From Arthrinium phaeospermum (Eukaryota > Ascomycota > Sordariomycetes > Amphisphaeriales > Apiosporaceae), in contig QYRS01000008.1 of the NCBI GenBank assembly GCA_006503535.1, positions 1,426,001 through 1,490,000 on the forward strand: a DNA stretch of 64,000 nucleotides, written 5' to 3'. A program made the translations under genes and the position numbers. The notes under the pieces were generated by a model, which worked only from the letters and a program-made list of their open reading frames with translations, had not been told where the DNA came from and did no database searches. This document shows, one piece after another, positions 12,501 through 24,508 of this stretch. Each line of letters opens with the position of its first letter. Within the stretch, counting starts at the first letter, position 1.

Positions 12501-15500
12501 AGAAAACTTGGAGTATCTCCTGGACGAAGCGAGATTCAAGAATGAGCTCACAGTGCTGTTCCAAGGTGATAACAAGGTGCAACCTGAACACCGTGCTGAG
12601 GTGATGCCCGTCCTGCTTCGACTCTTGTACGGCCGGACTATCTCCAAGAAAGGCGTCGCCAGCGGCCGTGGCGGTCTGCAGGCCACACGACTAGCAGTGC
12701 TGAGAAACCTTAATGTCGAAGATACTGGCGACTTCCTTCAGATTGCTCTTGGGGACCTTCGTGGAAAGGTGGTTCTCGACAACACTGGTGTACGCGAAGA
12801 TATTCTCAGTCAGGATCCTACGAGCACGTATAGGCAGGTGACCGCACGCAAGCAGGTCGGTTTCCTGAACATGGCTACCATCATCATCAACGAACTTGGA
12901 GTCAGTGTCGAAAAGTATGCGGATACCCTCCTGAATGCCGTTCTTTTCTGCCTCGTAACTGCATGCCGAAAACTAGGGCATACCGCCGAGAAAGCCGGAG
13001 ATGACCAGCCAGATAACCAGACGGAGGAGGAAGCAGCCGAGGAGGAAGTTGACGAAGAGCTGTCAGACAATGATACTTCTCTCGTTCGCGATGTACGGAC
13101 TATCTCACTGAAGTGTGTCATCTCGCTCTTACGCAACGCACCTGCCTTCAACTGGGACCCGTACAAGGATATGCTCATCAAGGAGGTTGTGAGTCCCCGA
13201 CTCGACAACTTTGCTGTTGAGAACACTCAGGGCATTTCTGGTACTTTCCAGTTCCTGTCAACTCTGTCAGTGATGCCAAGAACTGCCTTGTTCTTGGGCG
13301 TTGACGAACGAATCATCCCCAAACTCATGGACTGCTTGGCAAATAAGAAAGCGAAAGATGAAGTGCGAGTGTTTACGCTCAGCATAGTACGGAACCTCGT
13401 CAAGCTTTCACAGGCACCTGCAGTAGAGTCTGAGTTCAATGAGATCATCAAGGAAGACCTGATTGACCGCAATTTGGAGCTCATCTTGGGCAAGATAGGG
13501 GGTGTTCTGAGGACCAATCAAGCTACAGGCAAGGACCTTGACAACGACGCTGAGATCCAAATTGGAAAGGACTTGCTGGTCGCCTGCATTGACACCATTG
13601 TCGAACTCTCTCCAATTGTCCAGCAATCAGAGCAGGCACCAGGACTCATCGAGATTTCAGTGTTCCTTCTCAACCAGCCTTCCCGCCGAGTAAACCCGAA
13701 AGTGAAGGGAAGCATTCTCACCATCCTGCAAGCCTTCCTTCAGCTCGAAGGTCTTCGGTCGAATACAGATCTGCGAAACCGAATCTACACTACGATCTCA
13801 TCTCTGTTCGGCTTCTTCAAGGACAGACCCAACCGACTGTCGCTCTCCAAGGTTCTGGCTGTATTTGCCGAAGAGGACCCCACCGCCGTCGAAGTAGCTG
13901 CTTTGTGCTCTGACCTCAACTCGTTCAAGGAGGGAAGGATTGATGAGCCCGACTACAACACGAGGCTGGCTGCTTTCACTAGCATCTCTAAACCACGAGA
14001 GCCCCCCTTCAATCCTCGACAATGGCAGCCTCTGCTTCACAATTTGCTTTTCTATATCAAGCATGACGAGGAATACGGTATCCTTTCAATGAACTCTGCC
14101 GACGCCCTCTGCCGATTTACAGATGCTGTTAAAACATCCACTGGGGCTGATCGGGCCACTTACGAGGGCATGCTCGGCGATGTTGTTCTGCCGGCCATCT
14201 ACTCGGGTGCCCGGGAATCTTCGGAGACAGTTAGACGCGAGGTGGTCCGCGTACTGGGGTACCTCGTGTCTAACCTACCCTCCTGGACGCCAGTCAGTGA
14301 TCTCGTTGGTCTGGATCCTCCTCCTACTGAGGAAGACTCGGATCCTAGTTTCTTCAGTCACATTCTCAGCCCAGCGACATCGAGACAGATGCGAGCTCTG
14401 CAGCTATTGTCAAAGGTCAACTTCCATGCCGAGCTGGGCAGTCGCAATCTTGCGCACTTCTTCGTCCCGCTACTCGAACATTTCATCTTCGACCGGGAGG
14501 ATGGAACTGACGATCATGGAGTTGGCGCACAAGCGACCACTACGATTTCGGACCTGGCAATCTCGATGGAATGGCCGCAATTCCGTGCCATTCTGAAGCG
14601 ATACAGCGGCTACATTGAGTCTAAACCAGACTCACAGAAGCAGCTCGTTCGACTTCTGGGCAAGATTGTGGACAGCCTCTCTGTTGCGGCTTCCGAGCGA
14701 GACTCGGACTCGATGGATGTAGATGCTGGTTCGGCACATGACCAGCCGCCGAAGAAGCACCGGCTAGCTCTGACGATGCCTGCCCCGGAGAAATTCACTG
14801 AGGACATAACGTCGAACATTCTGCCGTCTCTTTTGGAGTTCATCCGCGAAAAGGATGAAACCATGGTCAGTTCGCGAGTACCAGTAGGTATCATCATCGT
14901 GAAGTTGCTCAAGCTACTTCCAACAGAGACCCTAGAGCAGAAGCTGCCTGGTGTATTGTCGGACATCTCTCAAATTCTGCGAAGCAAAGCATGGGACGCC
15001 CGTGAAATGGCACGGGATACGCTGGCCAAGATGGCCTCGCTCCTGGGAGCTCCTTGCTTCGGCTTCATCCTGGATGAGCTGCGAGGTGCCTTGACCAAGG
15101 GCTACCAGTTGCATGTTCTCTCATACACCATGCACACCATTCTCGTTCATGTGATTCCACAATTTCAGCCAGGTGACCTGGACTATTGCCTGGACAAGAT
15201 TGTAACTATCATCATGGATGACATCTTTGGTATTACGGGACAGGAGAAGGATGCCGAAGAATATACAAGCAAGACAAAAGAGGTCAAGAGCAGCAAGAGT
15301 CAGGATTCGATGGAGCTCATTGCAAAGACAGCCTCCGTTGACCATTTGGTCGTTCTCATCCGGCCTTTGCAGGCTCTTCTCCTCGAGAAGCTCGACCTGA
15401 AGATGGTGCGCAAGATCGACGAGCTGCTGACCCGCATCGCCAATGGTTTGCTTGGCAATGCCGCTGCAGAAAGTCGGGAGACGCTCGTCTTCTGCTACGA

Positions 15501-17730
15501 GGTTGTTCAGGGGGTTTACGACAGCCGAAAGCCAAAAGCTGAGATCAAACTCGATCACAAGCTCCGACGCTATCTGGTCCAAAAAGGAGCCAAGAAGAGT
15601 GGCGACGGACGCGGTGGGACGAGCAAGCACACGTATAAGCTCATTCGATTTTCCTTGGACGTTCTGCGATCTGTTTTCAAGAAGCACGAATCTCTTCGAA
15701 ACGCTGCCAACATCTCTGGCTTCATACCGATTATCGGCGATGCTGTCGTTGAAGGAGAAGAGGAGGTGAAGATCGCGGCATACAAGCTTCTCCAGGTCAT
15801 CGTTAAGGTCCCCTTCAAAACAGACGAGTTGACAAAACTCTACAAGATCGCAGCCAAGGATGCCGTGAAGAGCATGGGCATGTCAACGTCCACGACATCT
15901 GATCTTGCCCAATCTGCATTGAAACTCATCTCCATCATACTGAGAGACCGAAGGGACACCAAGATCAATGATGCTGGAATCGATATGCTTCTTGGCAAGC
16001 TCAAGGACGACTTGACAGAGCCGTTGTATCGCCACGTCACCTTCAACTTCCTTCGCTCTGTGCTGGACCGCAAGATCGAAGCCGCATCGGTGTACGATAC
16101 TCTTGACTATGTCGGTGGGGTCATGATTACCAATGACGATAAGAATACCCGTGATCTAGCCCGCGGTGCATTCTTCCAGTTCTTGCGCGAGTATCCGCAG
16201 AAGAAGAACCGATGGGCTAAGCAGCTCAAGTTCATTGTTGCCAACCTGGATTATGAGCGTGAGGGCGGGCGTTTGTCAGTTATGGAAATCATCCACCTAC
16301 TCCTTATGAAGTCTGCCGATGACTTCGTGCAGGAGGTTGCCACGACTTGTTTCATCCCTCTTGTCCTGAGACTCGCCAACGATGACAGCGAAAAGTGCCG
16401 CCTGTCAGCTGGGGAACTGATCAAGGAGATCTTCCGCAAAGCCGACAAAGAGCGAACATCCAAGTTCCTCGCGCTTCCTCGTGGGTGGCTCGAACAGGAG
16501 GGTGACCAAAAGAAGCTCTCCGTATTTGGTCTAGCTATCCAGACCTTCTGTCTTTACTTCGACGCCAAGGAACCCACATCACGAGACGAGAGCGATCTGA
16601 TGCTGGTGATCAAGAGCATGATCGAGGTCTTGGATGATTTCTCCGGTGGCTCAGATTGGGAGCTTGTCAACACTGTCGTGCAGAACGTCCCCATTCTGAT
16701 GCAGAGATTCCCCAGCCAGGTCCTCTCGCACGAGGAACTTTGGCATGCGATTGCGAAGCCACTGACATCCGAACACCCTACTCTGAAGCTTTCGAGCATC
16801 AAGCTCCTGAACTTGTATCTGGATGATTTCTACAAGCAGGAGAGAACGGATACGAAGGATGCTTTGACTGGATCTCATGGGTTGAAGCTTGACAAGGCAA
16901 CTGTCGAAGCCCTCACTGTTCTTTCTGTTGGGCTACTGGATCCTGGCACCATCTCAAGATGGAAGAAGCGCATGGCCAAGAAGGCTAATGGTACTTTCAA
17001 CGATGATGTGATGTCTAACAAACAACAACCGGCTCCCATTGACGAAGCCTTGGCTGCCGAAGTTGTCCTTACTCTAGTCAGACTGGCCAAGTTCCTTGAC
17101 CCGAAGCCTGCGGTGTCCGATCAGGGCTCTGACGCAGACAATGAAGAGCAGGATGCTTCGGACTCAGATGAGGAAGAAGAGGAGGAATGGGGTGGACTCG
17201 ATGAGCCTGAGCAGCCGAAGACAAAGATCACTCTGCACACATTGTTCAACTTCCTGTCAGATATTCTTATCGCCGAGACACCACCTCGCACGGCCGCCCT
17301 GGTGCCCAAGGTGGCTGCCATGGACTTGCTGCACCTGTTCGTCAGCACCCTCCCGCCCGCCACGATCCAGCCGTCGCTGAACATGCTCCTCACCCCCCTG
17401 CACCACCTGACCGACCCCAACATCACGGTGCCGTCGTCGGTGGAGGACACCTTCCAGCCGAGGTACGACGCCCTGCGCGTCAAGGCCGAGGAGAGCATGG
17501 ACGTGCTGCAGAAGAAGATGGGCACCGAGGCTTACACGACGGAGCTGTACGCCGTGCGCGAGGCGGCGAGGAAGCGGCGGGAGGGCCGCGCCCGCAAGCG
17601 CAAGATCGAGGCGGTGGCGGCGCCCGAGAAGTACGGCAAGTGGAAGAAGGGCCGGTTGGACAAGAAGGTCAAGCGACGGAAGGAGGTCAAGGGCGACCAG
17701 AGGGCGCGCAGGCAGGGCGGCAGGTATTAA
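9507..17730 (+). CDS. UTP20: U3 snoRNP / SSU processome component Utp20
   Basis: This is a giant HEAT-like repeat scaffold of the small-subunit processome, needed for 18S rRNA maturation in the nucleolus. Exon 1 is 9507-10885, then a 47-bp intron (10886-10932), then 10933-11908. The frame then changes before the 5.7-kb last exon, which runs to 17730. GT at 11909 with AG at 11985 or 12003 both restore phase, giving about 2,690-2,700 residues, close to the family's usual size. The start MAPTLSGRIIKTRKG has no competing upstream ATG in frame. The body is alpha-helical repeats with DRIM-type sequence after residue 800 (SLIEKRSKIIVPIFLSW). Acidic tracts lie near 13030 and 17160. The C-terminus is strongly Lys/Arg-rich, fitting nucleolar targeting. 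The identity is firm; the 11.9-12.0 kb junction is not. Confidence 0.92.
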
Positions 17731-18557
17731 TTGGGAGGAGAAGGGGGACAAGGGGGAGAAGGAAAAGAAAAAGCAAGAAGAGGGCGTTTCCCGTAGCGGA
17801 AATTTATGGAGATATAATACCCTACCATCATCATCGGCATCTGGCCATAGACAAAATCCAATTTCATTTCATTTTTGTTCAATAACGAGTCTTGCTCCCC
17901 CAAGCTCCGTGTGATTTTTGACAGCGTCAGGGATACAGCCAAATTCGGTTGGTATCCTCCAATGACCTTGGGATTATTTCCCTAGAAGATCGGTTCGGAC
18001 TATGGACCTTAATAATTACTTACCATGACAACACATCGTCCTCTGAGACAATTTTCGCGAACCAGAACCTCGCTAGGTGCCTACCACGCCAAAATACCGT
18101 CCAATTCGGGCGCGTCTATTGTCTAGCCACTACACAGGAAGAGGGGATGGACAATACTCTGATGGTAGAACAATCGCATCGCTGACTGCCTTGGCATTTG
18201 CGTTTCCTGTTGCCGTTTACCCGGTCGGTCTGACTTCCTGTACACGTGTACATCACCTGCGACTGATTGTCCGATACCAAGTTTATCAACTACTTGCCTT
18301 CTTTTCATGCGCTGTGGGAACATGTGTTGCGACGCGGCGGCGGTATGAAACCAAAACAACCAACGAGGAAAAGCAAAGAGAAAACCAAAACACTTTCTCG
18401 AAACTCTTGCTTGATTGGGGTATATCCTGCCTCTCTACCCAAACTCCGAAAATGCATAATCTCTACAGCTTATACATAACTATACATATATCGTACACCG
18501 CGTTTCCCTTCTGGTCGTCAATCCTGGTCGGTGGTACATCACATAAAATTCTCGTTC
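17731..18557. other. Convergent 3' spacer, UTP20 / ZIM17
   Basis: This 827-bp A/T-leaning spacer lies between two gene ends. Frames through it are not coding-like. Just after the UTP20 stop there is a purine-rich run (GGGAGGAGAAGGGG-like, 17731-17780). It should contain both 3' UTRs. Confidence 0.6.
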
Positions 18558-20204
18558 TCACTGGCTCTTCTCACTCTCACTGGCTCTTCGACTCCTCCGA
18601 GGCCGAGTGACACCAATACGCACGGGTTCCATACCGTCCGAAGGCCATGCATACACAAAGCTGGTGGTCTCTCGTCTGCGTAGCTTTGTCGACGGGATAT
18701 CAGAGGCGCGTAGAATCCCGTCATCCACAGGTGAGGGGGCTTCCGTAGTCTCGCCATCCGGGATAGGGTCTTGCCCGGTGGAACCCGTCTCTCTTTTCGG
18801 AAGAGCTCGCACAATATAGCCTGGTATATCAAATGTCGAGTCGTACTTGCGCAACGTGAACGGCGACCACTTCGGGTCTTTTGCCCTTTCCTCCTTCCTC
18901 CGGGCCCTTTCCTCCTCCTTCCGGGCTTTCCTTTCCGCCGCCTCCTTTAGGTTTATTTCACTCTGCCTTTTTTCGCGTGCTTCGGGCTTCCCATATAGTT
19001 TTTTTTCGGCCTTTGGTATCAGCTTCGATGCCTTGAATTTACGCAGCTTGAACTGTACCCGAGGCAGCGGGTCTGCTTCCCTTTGGCTGACCACCTCCGG
19101 CCCCTTTCCGCTGGCTGACACCAGCACCTCTGAGCCAACAGGTCTCTTTGGCGCAAGACTCTTGGGCGCGGCAGACCCTTCTCCCCAGAACTCATCCGTG
19201 CTAGACAGCAGCTGTTCGGTTTTAGGACCGGGAGTCGTGGAGCGGGCTGAATGAATGGGGGGTGTTTGCCGGTTTGCGTGGTGACGGGGCCGGCGCGCCT
19301 TCTTACTTGAGCCCGGGACGTCAAGATTCCTCTGTGATGTAACAAGGCCAGGATTGCCGCCAGAGCGCCCTAATTTAGATCTCGGGAATTGAGGTTTCCA
19401 AGTAGGTTGTTGGGGTTCCCAAGTAGGTTGTTCATCAAGGTTCCTGAGCGCAGATTTCAGTGCTGCGTTCGGATCATGCCTGCGATTTGAGAACATACCG
19501 TGATTTCTGCCGCGAGGCCCAAACGTGGAGAATTCGCGTCGGTTCGATGGCGTGGTGTTGGTAGCTGAGGAGTGGGCGTTGCCTAGCTGAGGGCGTGCTG
19601 GGGAGTCGGTAAGTGGCCTGCTGGGTTGCTGGGACGCAGAAGCCCCATCGCTGTGTGCCGACGATGACGTAGCAGTCTTGGTTTCCGACTCCTTGTTCCT
19701 TTCAGTCACAGTCCCATCCTCCCAGAACTCGACATCGCCATCTTCACCCAGGGTACCTCGCTTAACCAATTGGCCACGTTCTCTCATGAGATCTTCCACT
19801 GTGATCTGACGATTGCCGAAGATATTCAGGTGGTCGCTTATGATGTGGCGGTTGCGACAGGACGGGCAGGTGATCAGGACGGAGCCCTTATGGTACCCCT
19901 GTTTGGAGACGGTATGGGTTGACCGTTCACTGCAGGGTACGCAGGTAAAGGTCAACTCGTAATGGGGCTCCTGCAACTTTCGCTGCTTGATCTCTTCCGA
20001 TGGCGAAGAAGCGGTCGGAGGCGCTGGTCGCGACGGCTTCGGGATGGCATGCGCATATCTCCGGGAGAATTGTGCGGGCTGGAGAGTTCGAGGCAGGCTC
20101 GGATAGGGGCGCAGATGTGGTCGCAAAGGCGCAGGAGAGATGGCAGAGGCCCTTACAGAGCGAGCTAACGTCTGCAGAGCATTGGCACGGAGTTTCGAAG
20201 CCAT
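18558..20204 (-). CDS. ZIM17: Zim17/Tim15/Hep1-type mitochondrial Hsp70 escort protein with long C-terminal extension
   Basis: The DNL-type zinc-finger protein keeps mitochondrial Hsp70 soluble for protein import. It is one uninterrupted frame of 548 residues. The ATG at 20204 is preferred because the only codon upstream in frame is a GTG. Residues 1-50 are Arg/Ala/Ser-rich without acids, a mitochondrial presequence. The zinc finger has Cys88, Cys91, Cys113 and Cys116 (CVPC...CPSC), followed by ISDHLNIFG and the LVKRGTLGEDGDVEFWEDGT block where family members normally stop. Here about 380 more residues follow: Ser/Pro/Arg-rich, a short WEPQQ/WKPQ repeat, a Lys/Glu/Arg-rich helical stretch, and a conserved-looking end (STFDIPGYIVRALP, FVYAWPSDGMEPVRIGV). 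The extension could be a fused gene or a missed splice junction. It is divergent from CUL3. Confidence 0.88.
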   Translation of the reverse strand: MASKLRANALQTLARSVRASAISPAPLRPHLRPYPSLPRTLQPAQFSRRYAHAIPKPSRPAPPTASSPSEEIKQRKLQEPHYELTFTCVPCSERSTHTVSKQGYHKGSVLITCPSCRNRHIISDHLNIFGNRQITVEDLMRERGQLVKRGTLGEDGDVEFWEDGTVTERNKESETKTATSSSAHSDGASASQQPSRPLTDSPARPQLGNAHSSATNTTPSNRREFSTFGPRGRNHGMFSNRRHDPNAALKSALRNLDEQPTWEPQQPTWKPQFPRSKLGRSGGNPGLVTSQRNLDVPGSSKKARRPRHHANRQTPPIHSARSTTPGPKTEQLLSSTDEFWGEGSAAPKSLAPKRPVGSEVLVSASGKGPEVVSQREADPLPRVQFKLRKFKASKLIPKAEKKLYGKPEAREKRQSEINLKEAAERKARKEEERARRKEERAKDPKWSPFTLRKYDSTFDIPGYIVRALPKRETGSTGQDPIPDGETTEAPSPVDDGILRASDIPSTKLRRRETTSFVYAWPSDGMEPVRIGVTRPRRSRRASESEKSQ

Positions 20205-21094
20205 GGCGCTCACGAGGGCTTAATGGTTCAGTGCTCGAGGGGAGATGTGTTTGAACTAATAGAACTTCGAAAAATGCCTGGACTCGTGAACAAAATGCTC
20301 GTCAATGATTCCACGAGGCGCACAAAAAGGGTGATGGTGTTGAGTTACTAAGTTGCCAAAAGCCAATGGAGGAGTGATAAGCATTTGAGAATGTCCCGAT
20401 AAAGATTTTACAGTTGAGGTAACCTTACTGCTTACGGTATTAGCGCCATGGGGAGCTTGGGCACATGCAGGGGTGGCATTGGTCAAAAGCTGTGCCTGTC
20501 AATGACGTTATTGTTGAATTAGGTTTAAAGATGTACTTGGGTATCGCGCTACTTCGGGCCGGGGTCGGCTCTTGTGTTGTTCCGAATGGTGGGGTGAAAG
20601 CATGGCATTTGGGCCCGTCTGAGGGGCAATTCTCCCATGATTAATGAACGTTCCTGGTTCCGGTTGATCTGGAATGCGCCTATTGACAAGCTTCAGCCAA
20701 TCACAGCAGCTGCACCGAGGCTCGACAACTTCTGAAGACGGGCCTTTGTGGAAGCCTGTCCCTTCTTTACCATAATTCCATTTCAACACCAAAGCTGTGT
20801 CATCACCAGCTTGCTCTACGCGCTACCCATCACTCTCGGCGAACATTGTAGTGACTGGCTTGCAGTTCCTCAATTTCCAGTCCCGTCCAATTGTCTCGCC
20901 ACCCGACCCGACTACCACCCAGTGCTTCCTCGCCCGCCGTCCTTAACTCCGTTGTTATCAGCTGTCCAAAAATGCGGGAGAGGCTTCTCCTACTGGATTC
21001 CTATACTTCGCCTCCCTAATTCTCCCCGTTCGCGACAATACTATGCGCCTTCGCCTATTGTCGTAGACTATCTCAACGAACGGAACTCGCAACA
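20205..21094. promoter_or_regulatory. Divergent promoter region, ZIM17 / CUL3
   Basis: This 890-bp spacer lies between two start codons. The 300 bases before the CUL3 start are pyrimidine-rich on the plus strand, as in many fungal leaders. No convincing core-promoter box was identified. Confidence 0.5.
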
Positions 21095-24000
21095 ATGATC
21101 ACAGGCAGGGGAGGTTCCGCCCTGCGCGGTGGAAACAGGATTCGGCCCCCTAGAAGAGTAAGTACATATGCATCCCGGTGTTCACGATCCTATACTCGGC
21201 CCTCACTCCGCCGGCGGTGGCTTGCTGTACCCATTCATCACCTCGCCGTCGGTGGCTTCTCTACACAAGCCCCTCACTGCGCCGGCGCCTCTTTCTTTGC
21301 ATCCGTTTGCTCTTTGATTGTTGGTCTCCACTTTGCGGCCGGTGCCTACTTTCTACCCATCTCTCACCTTGCCGTCGCCCCATCCTGCCTTATACCTGGT
21401 CCTCACTTCCGGATCGCGACCCCACCACCCCACGATACCTTCCTTACCTATTTACATAGGCTGCGGCCTCTTCATTGTTCTACATCGTGATGGTTTGGTG
21501 ACTGCGCTGCCTACATTCCTATTGTTACCGTTCATCTTATTGTTACGCGGGTCACCACTCACGATATCTTCCCTTGGACTGTATAAATTACCAGACTCCT
21601 CTGCCCCAGATCCCACGATATTTCCCTTCCTTTCTTTTCCAAACCAACATCACACACCCCACCATACAGCTTAGCACCCGAGACATCACGTACATTCCCA
21701 TCATACCACCTCACCACCCCACCACCATACCCCATCATGGCCCCGTCCCCCAACATCGAGGCCATGATCGAGGCCAAGATCGAGGCCAAGATGAAGGCCT
21801 TGGCGCTCAGACAGGCACGTGGTATTTCTCCCGCTAACTTTAACTTCCGGCCTCAGCCTATCGTGGCCCCGAATGCAGATGAATTCGACTTCAACTGGAA
21901 GCAGCTCGAGTCCGCCCTCCGTGACATCCACGAGAAAAATGCAAGCGGTCTGTCATTTGAACAGCTCTACCGCTACGCCTACAAGATTGTCCTCAAGAAA
22001 GCTGGTGATCGTCTTTACGAGAACGTCAAGCAGTTTGAAGAGAGATGGTTCACGGACAAGGTGTGCCCTCGCATCTTTGATCTGATCTCCAGAAACTTGG
22101 TAAGCGATTTTCAGTGTTTATTCCACGTTGTCTCATTGGGGATGGTGTAACTGCTTTTTCGAGAAATTATATTATTCCCTCTCGAGGCATGCTGTTTACT
22201 CCAAGAAGAGTAGATGCTAACGTCGATAGGTTGACATGACACTCAACGATGTTCCTGGCTCCAGTGTCGTTGAACGCCGCTCCATGGGCGAACGATTCCT
22301 CAAGGGCATACGCGAGGCATGGGAGGAACACAACACCTCCATGAACATGACCGCCGACATCCTCATGTATTTGGATCGAGGTTTTACACAGGGCCAGAAT
22401 CGCCCCACCATCTTCGCCGCGACCATTGGTCTGTTTCGCGACCACATTCTCCGCGCCACCATTCATGAGACGGACTGCGTCGTGTTTGATATTTTCAATG
22501 CTACTATCCTTGATCAGATCAACATGGAGCGAGAGGGAGATGTCATTGACAAGGCCTTATTGCGCAGCTGTACCTCTATGCTCGACTCGTTGTACAAGAC
22601 CGATGAGGAGAACGAGGACGAGAAGCTGTACTTCGAGGTGTTTGAGCCCGTCTTTCTCGAGTCTAGCCATGCGTTCTACAAGAATGAATGCGATCGGCTG
22701 CTTCAAGAGGGCGACGCTGCTACCTGGTTGCGACACACGCAGCGCCGACTGGACGAGGAGTCTGACCGCTGCGCTACAACTATCTCGCTTCCGAGTCTGC
22801 CCAAGATTCTTGCGGTTGTTGAACAGGAACTCATCAGCAAGCATCTCGAGGAGTTCATGAATCTCGACGGCAGTGGTGTTCGGGCTATGATTGACAACGA
22901 TCGTATTGAGGACCTCAAACTTCTCTACCAATTGGTTTCGCGCATTGACCCCAAGAAGTCGGCACTGAAGACTGCCTTGTCCGTTCGCGTCATCGAATTG
23001 GGCTATGAGATCGAGAAGGTCCTCGCACAAACAGATTTCGCCGTTCTTGCGGATGAAGCATCTGCCACCAATGGCGACAAGTCGAAGAACAAGCGCAACA
23101 ACGCCTCTGCGCAGCTGACTGCGGCTGCTGTGAAATGGGTTGCCGATGTCTTGGCTCTCAAGGTCCGGTTCGACCGGCTGCTTTCAGACTGCTTCGCGGA
23201 TGATCTGACTCTGCAGACAGCCCTTACTAAGAGCTTCGCCGAGTTCATTAACAGATTCGATCGCAGTGCCGAATACTTGTCTCTCTACATCGATCACAAC
23301 CTGAAGGCAGGTGTGAAGGACAAGTCCGAAGCTGAGGTAGAGCTAGTCCTGGAGCAGGCCATCACACTCCTGCGGTACCTCGAGGGCAAGGATCAGTTCG
23401 AAACCTACTACCAGAAGCACCTTGCACGCCGTCTTCTGCAACAGAGATCGAGTGATCTCGAAGTGGAGACGGAGATGATCTCCCGCATGAAGCGTGAGCT
23501 CGGCAACAGCTTCACTCACAAGTTTGAGGGCATGTTCAGGGATATCAACTTGTCCAAGGATATGAGCGAGGCGTACGCTAAGCACGTGCGTGGTCTGGGG
23601 GCGTCTAGTCACGATCAGATCGGCCTCGCCATTAATGTCCTCGGCGGCAACAACTGGCCCAAGGAGACCGTGGGCAAGTATCTCGGTTCGGAGCAGACCG
23701 GACCCGGCATCAATTTCCCTGCCGAGATCAAGGCTCTGCAGGACAGCTTCTACAGCTTCTACAGCAAAGATCGCACGGGCCGCAAGCTGACTTGGATCGC
23801 AAGCGCGGGTACCGCAGAGATCCGTAGTTTCTTTCCCAAGGTCCCCGGCGAGAAATCAGGTCCCAAGTCGAAAGATCGTCGATACGAACTCTCCGTGCCT
23901 ACCTATGGAATGGCTATACTGCTCTTGTTCAACGATCTACCTGATGGAGAGTCTTTGTCGTTCGAGGAAATCCAGGAGCGAACCAACATTCCCCAAACCG

Positions 24001-24508
24001 ACCTGATCAATCTCTTGACCGGCATGTCTGCTATCAAGAGTAAGCGAGTTCTCTGGAAGGAGCCCAACCCTTCGGGCAAAACTGCACCCGGCGACAAATT
24101 CAAGTTCAACAATGCATTCGTCTCTCCCACCTTCAAGGTGAAGCTTGCCTCTGTTAATGTGGCCAACCAAGTCGAGAACGACGAGGAGAGAAAGGAGACG
24201 GATGAAAGAACGTTGGAAAGTCGCAGGCACTGCATCGAAGCGGCCGTGGTTCGCATCATGAAGTAAGTGTTCATCCCCCTACCTGTTTGTCGTTTGCCAT
24301 GCGCTAACCACATCTTGTAATCTACAGGCAGCGCAAGGAGCTGGAGCACCAGCAACTCGTCATGGAGGTCATTCAGCAGATCAGCGGCCAATTCAAGCCC
24401 GACCTTTCCTTCATCAAGAACCGAATCACGGATCTGATCGACAGAGAGTACCTGGAGCGATTCGAGCGCGACGGTACCGGACGTGCTGAGTATCGTTACT
24501 TGGCCTAA
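21095..24508 (+). CDS. CUL3: Cullin-3, scaffold of BTB-type ubiquitin ligases
   Basis: The cullin bridges BTB adaptors to the RING protein Rbx1. Exons are 21095-21157, 21857-22099, 22230-24262 and 24328-24508 (839 residues); all joins are phase-consistent. The short first exon ends IRPPRR, a basic N-terminus like that of fungal Cul3. The second continues ALRDIHEKNASGLSFEQLYR, the cullin N-terminal repeat start. Cullin-homology sequence follows (LLRYLEGKDQFETYYQKHLARRLL). The C-terminal neddylation site is in VVRIMK, with the modified Lys split across the last intron, then QRKELEHQQLVMEVIQQ and the end DREYLERFERDGTGRAEYRYLA. Intron 1 is unusually long (699 bp). An in-frame ATG at 21737 with a CATCATGGCC context could give a second N-terminus of 40 residues. 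Confidence 0.95.
21201..21385. repeat. Degenerate tandem array inside CUL3 intron 1
   Basis: Five imperfect copies of a CTCAC-(n)-GCCG-GCG-GTGGCT-like unit start near 21201, 21239, 21272, 21327 and 21363, spaced 33-55 bp. The copies are GC-rich cores separated by pyrimidine-rich sequence. Copy boundaries were set by eye. Confidence 0.45.
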
